Assembly (NCBI RefSeq): GCF_029428675.1
Contig: NZ_JAJNEL010000001.1
Location: 4,774,001 to 4,838,000, forward strand
Direction of reading: 5' to 3'
Source: Streptomyces sp. JH14
GTDB taxonomy: Bacteria > Actinomycetota > Actinomycetes > Streptomycetales > Streptomycetaceae
Length of the DNA stretch: 64,000 nucleotides
Shown here: positions 1 to 8,593 of the stretch, piece by piece
How the letters are laid out: each line of letters starts with the position of its first letter
Numbering within the stretch: the first letter of the stretch is position 1
The notes under the pieces: model-generated
The model's input: only the letters and a program-made list of their open reading frames with translations
Told to the model about the DNA's origin: nothing
Database searches by the model: none
Program-made: the position numbers and the translations under genes

Positions 1-2
1 GG

Positions 3-596
3 GTGCTCCCGGGTTCCGCATCGGGTTCCGCGTTCCGGATCCATGAGGTGGGCCGGGACGGGGACCGTTCGCCGTGGCGCGGACGGAGGTTCGCCTTCGC
101 AGCGGCCAGCGCCGTCTCGCTGGCGGCCATCGCGCTGGGTGGCGCACTGCCGACGGATTCCGGCACCGACACCGCGATCCGTGCCGAGGGCGCCGGAAAC
201 AACGCGACTCCGCTCGATGCCGCCGCCCGCGCCGAGAGCGCCGGCGCGACCAACCGCCGTAGCGGGGGCCCGCACGGCTCTTCGACCGCGCTCGGCAACC
301 GCTCGGCCGTCGCCACGCCGCTCCGGCAGCCGAACGGCCTGGTGCCGGCACTGTTCGGTTCGGGTCCCGCGATGCCCAATCCCTTCGTGGCCTCGGTGCT
401 GACCGATGTGTCCGTGCCTTCGCTGATACGTCCGACAGCCACCAGCCCCCTGTTCACGCGGGCGCTGGGCAGCGGCCTGCCCCCCGTGGCCGCCGCGTCC
501 CCCGCGCCCTCGCCGGCCTCCTCCTGGACGCCCACATCGGCCTCGGCCATGCCGGGCTCCGCGGATCACGGACTGCCGCTCTCTGCCCGGCGCTGA
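3..596 (+). CDS. Anti-sigma factor (RseA-like), C-terminal part, 5' end outside the window
   Basis: The frame runs from the window edge to the TGA at 594-596. The GTG at 3 is probably internal, so this is the C-terminal part of a longer gene. A single hydrophobic stretch near residues 30-46 (FAFAAASAVSLAAIALGG) looks like a membrane anchor. It is followed by about 150 residues rich in Ala, Pro and Ser, as expected for an extracytoplasmic tail. The call rests mainly on context: an HtrA protease and TatB follow, and the order sigE-rseA-htrA-tatB is known in actinobacteria. The N-terminal zinc-binding anti-sigma domain would lie upstream and is not visible, so the assignment is an inference. Confidence 0.5.
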   Translation: MLPGSASGSAFRIHEVGRDGDRSPWRGRRFAFAAASAVSLAAIALGGALPTDSGTDTAIRAEGAGNNATPLDAAARAESAGATNRRSGGPHGSSTALGNRSAVATPLRQPNGLVPALFGSGPAMPNPFVASVLTDVSVPSLIRPTATSPLFTRALGSGLPPVAAASPAPSPASSWTPTSASAMPGSADHGLPLSARR

Positions 597-645
597 CCGG
601 GTCTGCGCAGCCGTTCGCAAACCTGGTTGAATCCCGGGAGGAATT

Positions 646-665
646 CCGGAGGGGCGCCCCTCCGG
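646..665. terminator. Perfect 20-bp palindrome between anti-sigma gene and htrA
   Basis: The two 10-nt halves (CCGGAGGGGC and GCCCCTCCGG) are exact reverse complements. The site lies 50 nt after the anti-sigma stop and 40 nt before the htrA start. There is no T-run. It may attenuate read-through into htrA or act as a protein-binding site. Confidence 0.4.
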
Positions 666-704
666 GGGCGTGCAGAGGCCGGTTGCGGCAGTTGCGGGGA
701 GAAC

Positions 705-2474
705 ATGGACGACGCGAAGCCCACCGGGCCGAAGGTGAAGTGGTGGAGCCGCCCCACGCCGGGGCGCACCACGACCACCTCGGCTCCGGAGGATGCAGCA
801 GCCACGGCGGATGCACCGGTCGAGGACGCGAGGGCCGCGGACACCCCCGTACCGCCCGTGGCGGGGCCGCCTGCACAGACGGCCCCGCCGGCTCCCGTCG
901 CGCCCGCGCAGCCTGTGGCGCCCGAACCGGTGGCCCCCGAGGCGGTGGCGCCCGCACCCGCGGCGCCGGTCCCGTCTCCCGTCGCCCCGGCCCCCGCGCC
1001 CGCCCCCGCGGTGCAGGCGCCCGCACCGGCGGTCCAGGCGCCCGCCCCCGGGATGAAGCCGCTCCACGAGCCCGACGAGTACAGCACCCCGCCGTACGGC
1101 GGCCCCGGGCCCTGGGCGCCCGCACCGCCCGTGCAGCGCCCGGTCCCGACACCCGCCCACGGCACCCCCGTCCCCCCGCCCTACGCGGGCACCAACGGCG
1201 CCGGCCTGCCCCCCGCGCCCGCCCAGGTCCCCGGCTCCGCTCCGGCCTTCACGCCCCCGCCGCAGCCGCCCCAGGCCACGCAGTGGCTGCAGTACGACCC
1301 CTGGGGCGCCCCCCGGCAGCCGTTGACCCACCCCGGTACACCGACCGGACCCGACGGCGGACGCAAGAAGAGCAGGCGTGGCTCCCTGCTCGTCGGCGCG
1401 CTGCTGCTGGCCCTGGTGGCGGGTGGCATAGGCGGCGGCATCGGGGCCTACATCGAGCGCAACGGCGGCCTCACCACGGTCGAACTTCCGCAGACCGCGA
1501 AGAACGGTGGCGGCCGCGCCCCCGACAGCGTCGCGGGCATCGCCGCCAGCGCCCTGCCCAGCGTGGTCACCCTCCACGTCAGCGGCACCACCGAATCGGG
1601 CACCGGCACCGGCTTCGTCCTCGACAACGAGGGCCACATCCTCACCAACAACCACGTCGTCGCTCCGGCCGGCGCTTCCGGCGACATCACGGTGACGTTC
1701 AGCGGCGGCGAGACCGCGCGCGCCGAGGTCGTCGGCAAGGACAGCGGCTACGACCTCGCCGTGGTCAAGGTCAGCGGCGTCTCCGGACTCAAGCCGCTGC
1801 CGCTCGGCAACTCCGACAATGTGCAGGTCGGCGACCCGGTCGTGGCCATCGGCGCCCCCTTCGACCTGTCGAACACCGTCACCTCCGGCATCATCAGCGC
1901 CAAGGACCGGCCGATCACCGCGGGCGGCGAGAAGGGCGACGGCAGCGACGTCAGCTATGTCGATGCGCTGCAGACCGACGCCCCCATCAACCCGGGCAAC
2001 TCCGGCGGCCCGCTCGTCGACACCGACGCCCATGTCATAGGCATCAACAGCGCCATCCGCGCCGCCGACAGCGGCACGACCGAGGGCGGTCAGGCAGGTT
2101 CCATCGGCCTCGGCTTCGCCATCCCGATCAACCAGGGCAAACGGGTCGCCGAAGAGCTGATCAACACCGGAAAGGCCACACATCCGGTGATCGGCGTCAC
2201 CTTGGACATGAAGTACACGGGGGACGGCGCCAAGGTCGGCGCGAAGGGCGCCGAGGGCAAGCCCTCGGTGACACCGGGCGGTCCGGGGGCGAAGGCCGGC
2301 ATCAAGCCGGGCGACATCATCACCGAGGTGGACGGCCAACGGGTGCACAGCGGCGAGGAGCTGATCGTGAAGATCCGCGCACACCGTCCGGGCGACCGAT
2401 TGGACCTCGGCTTGACCCGCGGTGGTAAAGACCTGTCCATGACTTTGACCCTCGGGTCCGCAACGGGGACGTGA
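705..2474 (+). CDS. Membrane-anchored HtrA/DegP-type serine protease with PDZ domain
   Basis: A 589-aa envelope quality-control protease. Order of parts: about 225 cytoplasmic residues very rich in Pro, Ala and Val with repeated VAPEP and VQAPAP units; one transmembrane helix near residues 226-248; a trypsin-like domain; and a C-terminal PDZ domain from about residue 500. The catalytic triad is His317 (NNHVV), Asp350 (GYDLAVV) and Ser433 (GNSGGP). The ATG at 705 is chosen because GGGGAGA lies just before it. An in-frame TTG at 627 would add 26 residues without a good ribosome-binding site. HtrA next to an RseA-like anti-sigma gene suggests control by an envelope-stress ECF sigma factor. The long Pro-rich cytoplasmic tail is typical of actinobacterial HtrA proteins. 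Confidence 0.9.
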   Translation: MDDAKPTGPKVKWWSRPTPGRTTTTSAPEDAAATADAPVEDARAADTPVPPVAGPPAQTAPPAPVAPAQPVAPEPVAPEAVAPAPAAPVPSPVAPAPAPAPAVQAPAPAVQAPAPGMKPLHEPDEYSTPPYGGPGPWAPAPPVQRPVPTPAHGTPVPPPYAGTNGAGLPPAPAQVPGSAPAFTPPPQPPQATQWLQYDPWGAPRQPLTHPGTPTGPDGGRKKSRRGSLLVGALLLALVAGGIGGGIGAYIERNGGLTTVELPQTAKNGGGRAPDSVAGIAASALPSVVTLHVSGTTESGTGTGFVLDNEGHILTNNHVVAPAGASGDITVTFSGGETARAEVVGKDSGYDLAVVKVSGVSGLKPLPLGNSDNVQVGDPVVAIGAPFDLSNTVTSGIISAKDRPITAGGEKGDGSDVSYVDALQTDAPINPGNSGGPLVDTDAHVIGINSAIRAADSGTTEGGQAGSIGLGFAIPINQGKRVAEELINTGKATHPVIGVTLDMKYTGDGAKVGAKGAEGKPSVTPGGPGAKAGIKPGDIITEVDGQRVHSGEELIVKIRAHRPGDRLDLGLTRGGKDLSMTLTLGSATGT

Positions 2475-2580
2475 CAGCACCGGGACGCTACCGCCCGGAC
2501 AGTTTCGCCGGGTACCGTGGGCCGGGGCCGGACCTCATCCGACCTGGTCCATGGTCTCGGAGAACACGAGGAGCAGCTAG

Positions 2581-3057
2581 GTGTTCAATGACATAGGCGC
2601 ACTCGAGCTGGTGACGCTCGTGATCCTCGGCGTGCTCGTCTTCGGCCCGGACAAGCTGCCCAAGGTCATCCAGGACGCCTCACGCTTCATCCGCAAGATC
2701 CGCGAGTTCTCCGAGAGCGCCAAGGAAGACATCCGCACGGAGCTCGGCCCGGAGTTCAAGGACTTCGAGTTCGAGGACCTCAACCCGAAGACGTTCGTCC
2801 GCAAGCAGCTCATGGACGGCAACGACGACCTCGGGCTGAAGGAGATCCGCGAGAGCTTCGACCTCCGCAAGGAAATGGCCGAAGTCACCGACGCGGTGAA
2901 CGGGCGCGAGACCGCGTCCGCGGACGCCGCGGGCGGCGTGTCGGGCAGTGCGGCGATCACCGCGGCGAACGGCTCCCCGGGCGCTTCCGACCGGCTCAAG
3001 AAGCGCGAAGACCCCGCGAAGGACGACCGTCCGCCCTTCGACGCAGACGCCACCTGA
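2581..3057 (+). CDS. tatB: Twin-arginine translocase subunit TatB
   Basis: A 158-aa protein with the TatA/B layout: a short N-terminal membrane helix (residues about 5-20), the FGPDKLPK hinge after it, a long charged amphipathic helix, and a variable acidic and Ala/Gly-rich tail. TatB binds the signal peptide of folded Tat substrates together with TatC. Residue 8 is Glu in the ALELV segment, as in other TatB proteins. The GTG start follows a GGAGCAG ribosome-binding site. It lies 106 nt downstream of htrA in the same direction. No tatA or tatC is near, which fits the usual separate location in Streptomyces. Confidence 0.9.
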   Translation: MFNDIGALELVTLVILGVLVFGPDKLPKVIQDASRFIRKIREFSESAKEDIRTELGPEFKDFEFEDLNPKTFVRKQLMDGNDDLGLKEIRESFDLRKEMAEVTDAVNGRETASADAAGGVSGSAAITAANGSPGASDRLKKREDPAKDDRPPFDADAT

Positions 3058-3175
3058 CACCGGTCAATCCCGACTCGTCCGGACGGTATGGCTATTCTCC
3101 AACTGTCCGGTTGCGAGGCTGCCCGAGGGGGGCGGGCCACTCCGGACCCTAGCGATCGAGGAGGCGGCCGGGCAG

Positions 3176-3835
3176 ATGGAGACGACGAGTCGGGCAGGCG
3201 CGGAAGGTGCGCCCAGCGCAGTCACCGAGGAGGAGGTGCCGGCGGCCCGGCGTACGGTCGACGGCTATCTGCAGGCGCCGTTTCCCTGGTATGGACTGGA
3301 TGCGGCCTTCACCGGGCCGCGCTGGCTGATGCAGGTCGGCACGGCGGCGGACGGCACGGTGCAACACGGATCGACCGGGCACGGCGACGAGCCTCTTGTA
3401 CGGGGCGACTCGGCCGGCGACAAGCACCGGTTCGCGGTCGTGGTGACCGTGGCGAGCAGCCCCGTACGGCGCAGTGGCGACGGTACGGGGGTGCTGGAGG
3501 CGACCACGGTGTCGTCGGCCGCCTGGCTGGCGGGCTCCGGCCTGCTGGCATACACCTGGCCCCCGCAGCTGGACCACACGCTGCGCGACGACTGGCTGGA
3601 CCAGCAGACGGAGACGGCGTTCGAACTCGCCGACGATCTGGACGGGCCCGCGTGGTCGGTGCTGTCCCTGCCGGTGGACGGGGTTCCGGCGCCGTTCCAC
3701 TACCGCGAGTCGGAGTACGGGTGGGTGCTGGCGGGGTCGGCGCACGGCGGGGTGCACATCGGGGCGTACGGGCGGGGGATGAGCGCGTACGGCCTGGGGT
3801 TCTCGGTGGTCGGAGACCTTGCCGCGTACGCGTAG
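3176..3835 (+). CDS. Conserved hypothetical protein
   Basis: A 219-aa predicted cytosolic protein that I cannot assign to a family. It has no signal peptide, no membrane helix and no recognisable motif. The C-terminal third is rich in Gly, Tyr and Ala. The ATG at 3176 is preceded by GAGGAGG at 3158-3164, which decides the start, although the frame is open further upstream. It lies between tatB and the convergent mrp gene and ends just before a strong hairpin terminator. Third-position GC is high, so it is a real gene. Confidence 0.8.
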   Translation: METTSRAGAEGAPSAVTEEEVPAARRTVDGYLQAPFPWYGLDAAFTGPRWLMQVGTAADGTVQHGSTGHGDEPLVRGDSAGDKHRFAVVVTVASSPVRRSGDGTGVLEATTVSSAAWLAGSGLLAYTWPPQLDHTLRDDWLDQQTETAFELADDLDGPAWSVLSLPVDGVPAPFHYRESEYGWVLAGSAHGGVHIGAYGRGMSAYGLGFSVVGDLAAYA

Positions 3836-3866
3836 CGCGTTTCACCGGGGCGGCCGGTTGCCGCCG

Positions 3867-3906
3867 CCGATCTCCCCCATGGCCTCGGGGCCATGGGGGA
3901 GATCGG
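3867..3906. terminator. Bidirectional terminator, 18-bp perfect stem
   Basis: Arms 3867-3884 and 3889-3906 are perfectly complementary (18 bp) with a 4-nt loop. It sits between the convergent gene ending at 3835 and mrp ending at 3952, so it can stop transcription from both sides. Confidence 0.8.
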
Positions 3907-3951
3907 GAACGGGCTTGTTTCCCGCCGCGGAGACCGAGGACCCGGCGTCCG

Positions 3952-5085
3952 TCAGAACTTGTTGCGCGGGGTGATGCCCAGGGACATGCCCGACAGGCCC
4001 CGCTGGCGGCCGCCGAGCCGGTCGGCGATCGTGCGCAGTGCCTTGCCGGCCGGGGAGTCCGGGTCCGAGAGGACCACGGGCTTGCCCTCGTCGCCGCCCT
4101 CACGCAGGCGTACGTCGATCGGGATGGAGCCGAGCACCGGCACCTCCGCGCCCACCGTCTTCGTCAGGCCCTCGGCCACCTTCTGGCCGCCACCCGTGCC
4201 GAACACGTCGACCATCTCGTCGCAGTGCGGGCACGGCATGCCCGACATGTTCTCGACGACGCCGACGATCTTCTGGTGGGTCTGTACGGCGATCGAGCCG
4301 GCCCGCTCGGCCACCTCGGCCGCGGCCTGCTGCGGGGTCGTGACGACCAGGATCTCCGCGTTCGGCACCAGCTGTGCCACGGAGATCGCGATGTCACCGG
4401 TGCCCGGCGGCAGGTCGAGAAGCAGGACGTCCAGGTCGCCCCAGTACACATCGGCGAGGAACTGCTGCAGCGCCCGGTGCAGCATCGGACCACGCCACAC
4501 CACCGGGGCGTTGCCCGGGGTGAACATGCCGATGGAGATGACCTTCACACCGTGCGCCGACGGCGGCATGATCATGTTCTCGACCTGGGTCGGCTTGCCG
4601 TCCGCACCGAGCATCCGCGGCACGCTGTGGCCGTAGATGTCCGCGTCCACGACACCGACCTTCAGGCCGTCGGCGGCCATCGCCGCCGCCAGGTTCACCG
4701 TGACGGAGGACTTGCCGACGCCGCCCTTGCCGGACGCCACCGCGTACACCCGCGTCAGCGAGCCGGGTTTGGCGAACGGCACCTCGCGCTCCGCCGTACC
4801 GCCGCGCAGCGACGTCGCGAGCTCCTTGCGCTGTTCGTCGCTCATCACGTCGAGCGTGACGTCGACACGGGTCACGCCTTCGACCTTCGACACCGCGTCG
4901 GTCACGTTCTTGGTGATGGTCTCGCGCATCGGGCAGCCGGAGACTGTGAGATACACCGTCACAGCGACCGCACCGTCAGCGGCGATCTCCACCGACTTGA
5001 CCATGCCGAGTTCGGTGATCGGTCGGTGGATCTCCGGGTCGTTCACTGTCGCCAGTGCTTCGCGCACCGCGTCTTCGGTAGCCAT
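3952..5085 (-). CDS. mrp: Mrp/NBP35-family P-loop ATPase, Fe-S cluster carrier
   Basis: A 377-aa protein with an N-terminal MIP18/DUF59 domain (residues 1-95) and a deviant Walker A motif (GKGGVGKSS) at about residue 119, followed by a ParA-type ATPase domain. A CPHC pair near residue 282 (MPCPHCDEM) is the usual cluster-binding motif. The family assembles and delivers Fe-S clusters. The ATG has no Shine-Dalgarno sequence, but TAACAT lies exactly 6 nt upstream (minus strand, 5097-5092), so the mRNA is probably leaderless. The gene is transcribed separately from its neighbours. Confidence 0.93.
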   Translation of the reverse strand: MATEDAVREALATVNDPEIHRPITELGMVKSVEIAADGAVAVTVYLTVSGCPMRETITKNVTDAVSKVEGVTRVDVTLDVMSDEQRKELATSLRGGTAEREVPFAKPGSLTRVYAVASGKGGVGKSSVTVNLAAAMAADGLKVGVVDADIYGHSVPRMLGADGKPTQVENMIMPPSAHGVKVISIGMFTPGNAPVVWRGPMLHRALQQFLADVYWGDLDVLLLDLPPGTGDIAISVAQLVPNAEILVVTTPQQAAAEVAERAGSIAVQTHQKIVGVVENMSGMPCPHCDEMVDVFGTGGGQKVAEGLTKTVGAEVPVLGSIPIDVRLREGGDEGKPVVLSDPDSPAGKALRTIADRLGGRQRGLSGMSLGITPRNKF

Positions 5086-5128
5086 ACGACGATGTTACGG
5101 CGCCCGCGCCCGCCTCCGGGATGGGCCG

Positions 5129-5788
5129 TCAGCGGTCTTCGTCACTCTCGGCCGGAAATACGGAGAGCCGCTCGTCCATGTCCTTCACCATGTCCTGGAG
5201 TTCCGAGCGGATCCAGTCCCGGGTGGCGACCTCGCCGAGACCCATCCGCAGGGACGCGATCTCCCGGGTGAGGTACTCCGTGTCCGCGATGGAGCGCTCG
5301 TTCTGCTTGCGGTCCTGCTCGTGGGTGACCCGGTCGCGGTCGTCCTGACGGTTCTGCGCGAGCAGGATCAGCGGGGCCGCGTACGACGCCTGGAGCGACA
5401 GCATCAGCGTCAGGAAGATGAACGGGTACTGGTCGAAGCGCAGGGGCGTCGGGGCGAAGACGTTCCACAGCACCCAGACGATGATGATCAGCGTCATCCA
5501 GACGATGAACCGCCCGGTGCCCAGGAAGCGGGCGATCCGTTCGGAGAACCGGCCGAACGCCTCGGGGTCGTACTCCGGCAGCAGCTGACGCCGCGGTTCC
5601 TTCGGCTGGTCGAGCCGGCCCCTGGTGCGGGTCATCGCCGACGACCCCGTCAACGAGGGTCCCGGCCCGGACCCGGACGCCCGGGATCCGGCACCCGACG
5701 CCCGGGATCCGGCACCCGGCACACGGGATCCGGCACCCGGCACACGGGAACCGGCCCTCGGGGTCCGGGAGCGGTCCTCACCTGCCAC
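5129..5788 (-). CDS. DUF1003 family membrane protein
   Basis: A 219-aa protein. The DUF1003 core has two membrane helices around residues 92-135 separated by the FDQYPF segment, then a long charged coiled-coil-like helix with heptad features and an acidic end. Function unknown; the family occurs in many bacteria. The GTG at 5788 overlaps the upstream gene by 11 nt and has GAGGAG 9 nt before it. With this start the N-terminus carries four 7-residue repeats (AGSRxxG) encoded by 21-bp DNA repeats. An ATG 51 codons later (5635) would remove the repeat and start at MTRTRGRL, but it lacks a clear ribosome-binding site. It is translationally coupled to the MgtE_N/CBS gene. Confidence 0.8.
   Translation of the reverse strand: MAGEDRSRTPRAGSRVPGAGSRVPGAGSRASGAGSRASGSGPGPSLTGSSAMTRTRGRLDQPKEPRRQLLPEYDPEAFGRFSERIARFLGTGRFIVWMTLIIIVWVLWNVFAPTPLRFDQYPFIFLTLMLSLQASYAAPLILLAQNRQDDRDRVTHEQDRKQNERSIADTEYLTREIASLRMGLGEVATRDWIRSELQDMVKDMDERLSVFPAESDEDR
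5676..5759. repeat. Four tandem 21-bp repeats within the DUF1003 gene
   Basis: Units start at 5676, 5697, 5718 and 5739. The first two are identical, the third differs at a few bases and the fourth is degenerate. The 21-bp period keeps the reading frame and encodes seven residues per unit. Confidence 0.9.
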
Positions 5789-7052
5789 GGGCGACCCACT
5801 CCTCGCCGTGGATATCGGTCTCCCGCCAGTCCTCCGGCAGCAGATGGTCGAGCACGTCGTCGACGGTCACCGCACCGAGCAGCGCCCCGCCCTCGTCCAC
5901 GACCGGTACCGAGACCAGGTTGTACGCGGCCAGATAGCTGGTCACCACCGACAGCGGGGTGTCCGGGGTCAGCGGTACGAGGTCGCTGTCGAGGATCGAG
6001 CTGACCAGGGTGAACGGCGGGTCGCGCAGCAGCCGCTGGAAGTGGACCGCGCCCAGGTACTTGCCGGTCGGCGTCTCGTCCGGCGGCCGGCACACGTACA
6101 CCTGCGCGGCGAGCGCCGGGGACAGGTCCGAGCGGCGGACCCGGGCCAGCGCGTCGGCGACCGTGGCGTCCGGCCGCAGCACGATCGGCTCGGTGGTCAT
6201 CAGACCGCCCGCGGTCCGCTCCTCGTACGCCAGCAGCCGCCGCACATCCGCCGCATCGTCCGGCCGCATCAGCATCAGCAGCCGTTCCTTGTCCTCCTCC
6301 GGCAGCTCGGAGAGCAGGTCGGCCGCGTCGTCCGGGTCCATCGCCTCCAGGACGTCCGCGGCGCGCTCCTCCTTGAGCTTTCCGATGATCTCCACCTGGT
6401 CGTCCTCGGGCAGCTCCTCCAGGACGTCGGCGAGCCGGTCGTCGTCGAGTGCGGCGGCGACCTCCGCCCGGCGCTTCGGAGACAGATGGTGCAGGGCGTT
6501 GGCGACATCGGTGGGGCGGAGCCTCTCGAACGTGGCGACCAGCGACTCGGCGCCCTGCCCGTGCTCCTCCAGCGAGAAGCCGCTGACCGCCGACCAGTCC
6601 ACCGTCAGGGTCTCGCCCTTGCGGCGCAGGGCGCCGCCCCTGCCCTTGCGTACGAAGTACTTGTCGATCTCCCAGTCGCGGCGGGCCGGCAACTGCTGGA
6701 TCGCGACATCGAGGATGGTGACCTCCTCGCCGGTCTCCACCAGCTGGACCCGCCGGTCCAGGAACTCGCCGAGGATCAGGCGCTCGGTGGGGCGCTGTTC
6801 GAAGCGCCGCATGTTCACCACTCCGGTGGTGATGACCTGGCCCGAGTCGATCCCGGTCACCCGGGTCATCGGGAGGAAGATCCGGCGCCGGCTGATCACC
6901 TCCACGACGAATCCGAGCAGCCGGGGCGGCCGGCCGCCGACGCGCAGCATCGCGACCAGGTCGCGGACGCGGCCCACCTGGTCACCGTTGGGGTCGAAGA
7001 CGGGCACACCGGAGAGGTGCGAGACGAAGACCCGGGGGGTGCCTGATGCCAT
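5778..7052 (-). CDS. PRC-barrel/MgtE_N/CBS domain protein without a membrane domain
   Basis: A 424-aa protein. An N-terminal barrel-like region (residues 1-110) is followed by an MgtE N-terminal superhelix of acidic LxExDQVEI-type repeats (about 165-280) and a pair of CBS domains (about 285-415). In MgtE magnesium channels these domains sense Mg2+ and gate a five-helix pore. Here the protein ends after the CBS pair and no hydrophobic helix is present, so it cannot itself be a channel. Actinobacteria commonly have this soluble form. It may sense Mg2+ or nucleotides and act on the overlapping DUF1003 membrane protein, which is inference. Confidence 0.85.
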   Translation of the reverse strand: MASGTPRVFVSHLSGVPVFDPNGDQVGRVRDLVAMLRVGGRPPRLLGFVVEVISRRRIFLPMTRVTGIDSGQVITTGVVNMRRFEQRPTERLILGEFLDRRVQLVETGEEVTILDVAIQQLPARRDWEIDKYFVRKGRGGALRRKGETLTVDWSAVSGFSLEEHGQGAESLVATFERLRPTDVANALHHLSPKRRAEVAAALDDDRLADVLEELPEDDQVEIIGKLKEERAADVLEAMDPDDAADLLSELPEEDKERLLMLMRPDDAADVRRLLAYEERTAGGLMTTEPIVLRPDATVADALARVRRSDLSPALAAQVYVCRPPDETPTGKYLGAVHFQRLLRDPPFTLVSSILDSDLVPLTPDTPLSVVTSYLAAYNLVSVPVVDEGGALLGAVTVDDVLDHLLPEDWRETDIHGEEWVARGR

Positions 7053-7255
7053 GTGGTGCGCCTCCTTCCGCCCCGTCGAGAGGGAGCCCGTCCGTACTTT
7101 CTGCTTATTAACCGTTATGTCGTGATCAGGCTAGCCCGTACCGCTCCGGGTCGGCCCGGTGGAGCCGCCCGTACGGCTCTGCGTCGGACGGCGTACCCGG
7201 CACCGGTACGCTGCCGTCAGCCACCCCCGACATGCAGATGAGAGGCAGTGCGCCC

Positions 7256-8017
7256 GTGACCTCTTTTGTCCCACCCGTCGCTCCCCGCCGCCGGACCGCT
7301 GTTGCCGTCCTGCTCTGCGCGGGCCTGACCGCAGCCCTGACGGCGTGCGGCAGCGAGGATCCGGACAAGGGGACCAACGGCGTCGGCAGACTCGAGGCGA
7401 CGGAGATCGAGAAGCGGGCGCAGACGGCGGCGGACTCGGCGGACGCGGTGCGGCTGGCCGGCACGCTGGTCAGCAAGGGCGGCACGTACAAGATCGACAT
7501 GCGGCTCAAGGAGGACGGCGGCACGGGCTCCGTCACGTCGAAGAGCAGCACGTTCGAGCTGTTGCGGATCGGTGACGAGGTCTATCTGAAGGCCGACTCC
7601 GGCTTCTGGAGCCACGACGAGAAGGGCGGCGAGGACAGCAAGGGTGACGCGGCCGGGGACAAGCTGGAGGACAAGTATGTGAAGGTCCCCCAGGACGACC
7701 CCACGTACAAGCAGCTGCGCGGCTTCACGGACATGAAGACCCTGCTCGGCGGCATGCTCACGTTGCACGGCAAGGTCAACAAGGGCGAGTACGGCAAGGT
7801 GGGTTCCGTCCGTACCGTCCAGATCCTCGGCGGCAAGGGCGAGGGCGGCGCGCTCGACGTCTCGCTGAAGGGCACGCCCTATCCGCTGCGGTTCGCCCGC
7901 GGCGGTGGCGGAGGCATCGTCACGCTCGCCGACTGGGGCACGGACTTCGACCTGAAGGCCCCGGACAAGAGCGACACCGTCGACTACGGACGGCAGCTTC
8001 CCAGGTCCTCCTCGTAG
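7256..8017 (+). CDS. Secreted lipoprotein, LppX/LprG-like fold possible
   Basis: A 253-aa lipoprotein. The signal peptide has a twin-Arg-like charged start (APRRRTAVAV), a hydrophobic core and the lipobox LTAC, so the mature protein would begin at Cys near residue 30. The mature part is rich in Lys, Asp, Gly and beta-strand patterns and resembles LppX/LprAFG-type lipid-binding lipoproteins in length and strand pattern, but I see no decisive motif. The GTG at 7256 is preferred because AGAGGC lies before it. ATG codons at 7232 and 7238 have no ribosome-binding site. A TACGCT -10 candidate is at 7207-7212. Confidence 0.8.
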   Translation: MTSFVPPVAPRRRTAVAVLLCAGLTAALTACGSEDPDKGTNGVGRLEATEIEKRAQTAADSADAVRLAGTLVSKGGTYKIDMRLKEDGGTGSVTSKSSTFELLRIGDEVYLKADSGFWSHDEKGGEDSKGDAAGDKLEDKYVKVPQDDPTYKQLRGFTDMKTLLGGMLTLHGKVNKGEYGKVGSVRTVQILGGKGEGGALDVSLKGTPYPLRFARGGGGGIVTLADWGTDFDLKAPDKSDTVDYGRQLPRSSS

Positions 8018-8032
8018 CGCCGCCCGGTCGCG

Positions 8033-8557
8033 TCAGTTCTTGCGGCGGCGCTTCAGCAGCAGACGCGGGAGCGCGTCGGGCACGGGGCGGCGCGTGGTCG
8101 CCGGGGTCGGCAGCGGCGCCGCCGCGTGCGAGGCGTCCGGCAGCTCCGTACGGAAGTCGCCGGGCGTCAGCCGCAGCACCCGGCACTCGCGCGCCCACCG
8201 CTCGGTCATCTGCTCGGCGTCCGGCGCGTTCAGCCGCTTGCCCTTCAGCTCGGCGACCGCCGCCTCCCACTCCTCGGAGTGCGGCGAGAGTTCCGTCACG
8301 GCAGCCGTCCAGGCGATCAGCCGGCCGCCCTTGTCCTTGCTCCGCACGGTCACCTCGGCGGCGGACCCGTCGGTGAGACCGGCCGGGAGCGGCTGCTCGC
8401 CGGGGCCGTCCCCGACAAGATGAGCCGCGCCCTCGTGCCATACGTGCCACAGCGCCCGCGCGGGCCCGGTGCCCCGTACCCAGATGAGGCCGGACTTCTT
8501 GGTGGCCTCCTCGACGAGGGCCGGTCCGAGCAGCGAGTCAGCGGCAGCAGCAGTCAT
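8033..8557 (-). CDS. Conserved hypothetical protein (possible split-barrel fold)
   Basis: A 174-aa cytosolic protein. The first 110 residues alternate short strands with a conserved-looking LWHVWHEGAAHLV segment, which recalls FMN-binding split-barrel proteins, but no cofactor motif is clear. The C-terminus is basic (LLLKRRRKN). The ATG at 8557 is preceded by TAGAGT exactly 7 nt upstream (minus strand 8570-8565), which suggests a leaderless mRNA. A GTG at 8566 would lie inside that element. The gene converges with the lipoprotein gene, 15 nt apart. Confidence 0.75.
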   Translation of the reverse strand: MTAAAADSLLGPALVEEATKKSGLIWVRGTGPARALWHVWHEGAAHLVGDGPGEQPLPAGLTDGSAAEVTVRSKDKGGRLIAWTAAVTELSPHSEEWEAAVAELKGKRLNAPDAEQMTERWARECRVLRLTPGDFRTELPDASHAAAPLPTPATTRRPVPDALPRLLLKRRRKN

Positions 8558-8593
8558 GCCCCGCACTCTATTCGAGCCGTGTGAGGGCCGGGA

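Noticed and set aside
3088..5271. 727-aa plus-strand frame across the hypothetical gene and mrp
   Set aside because: Composition is Arg/Gly/Ala-rich without domains, and it overlaps clear genes on both strands; a GC-driven shadow frame.
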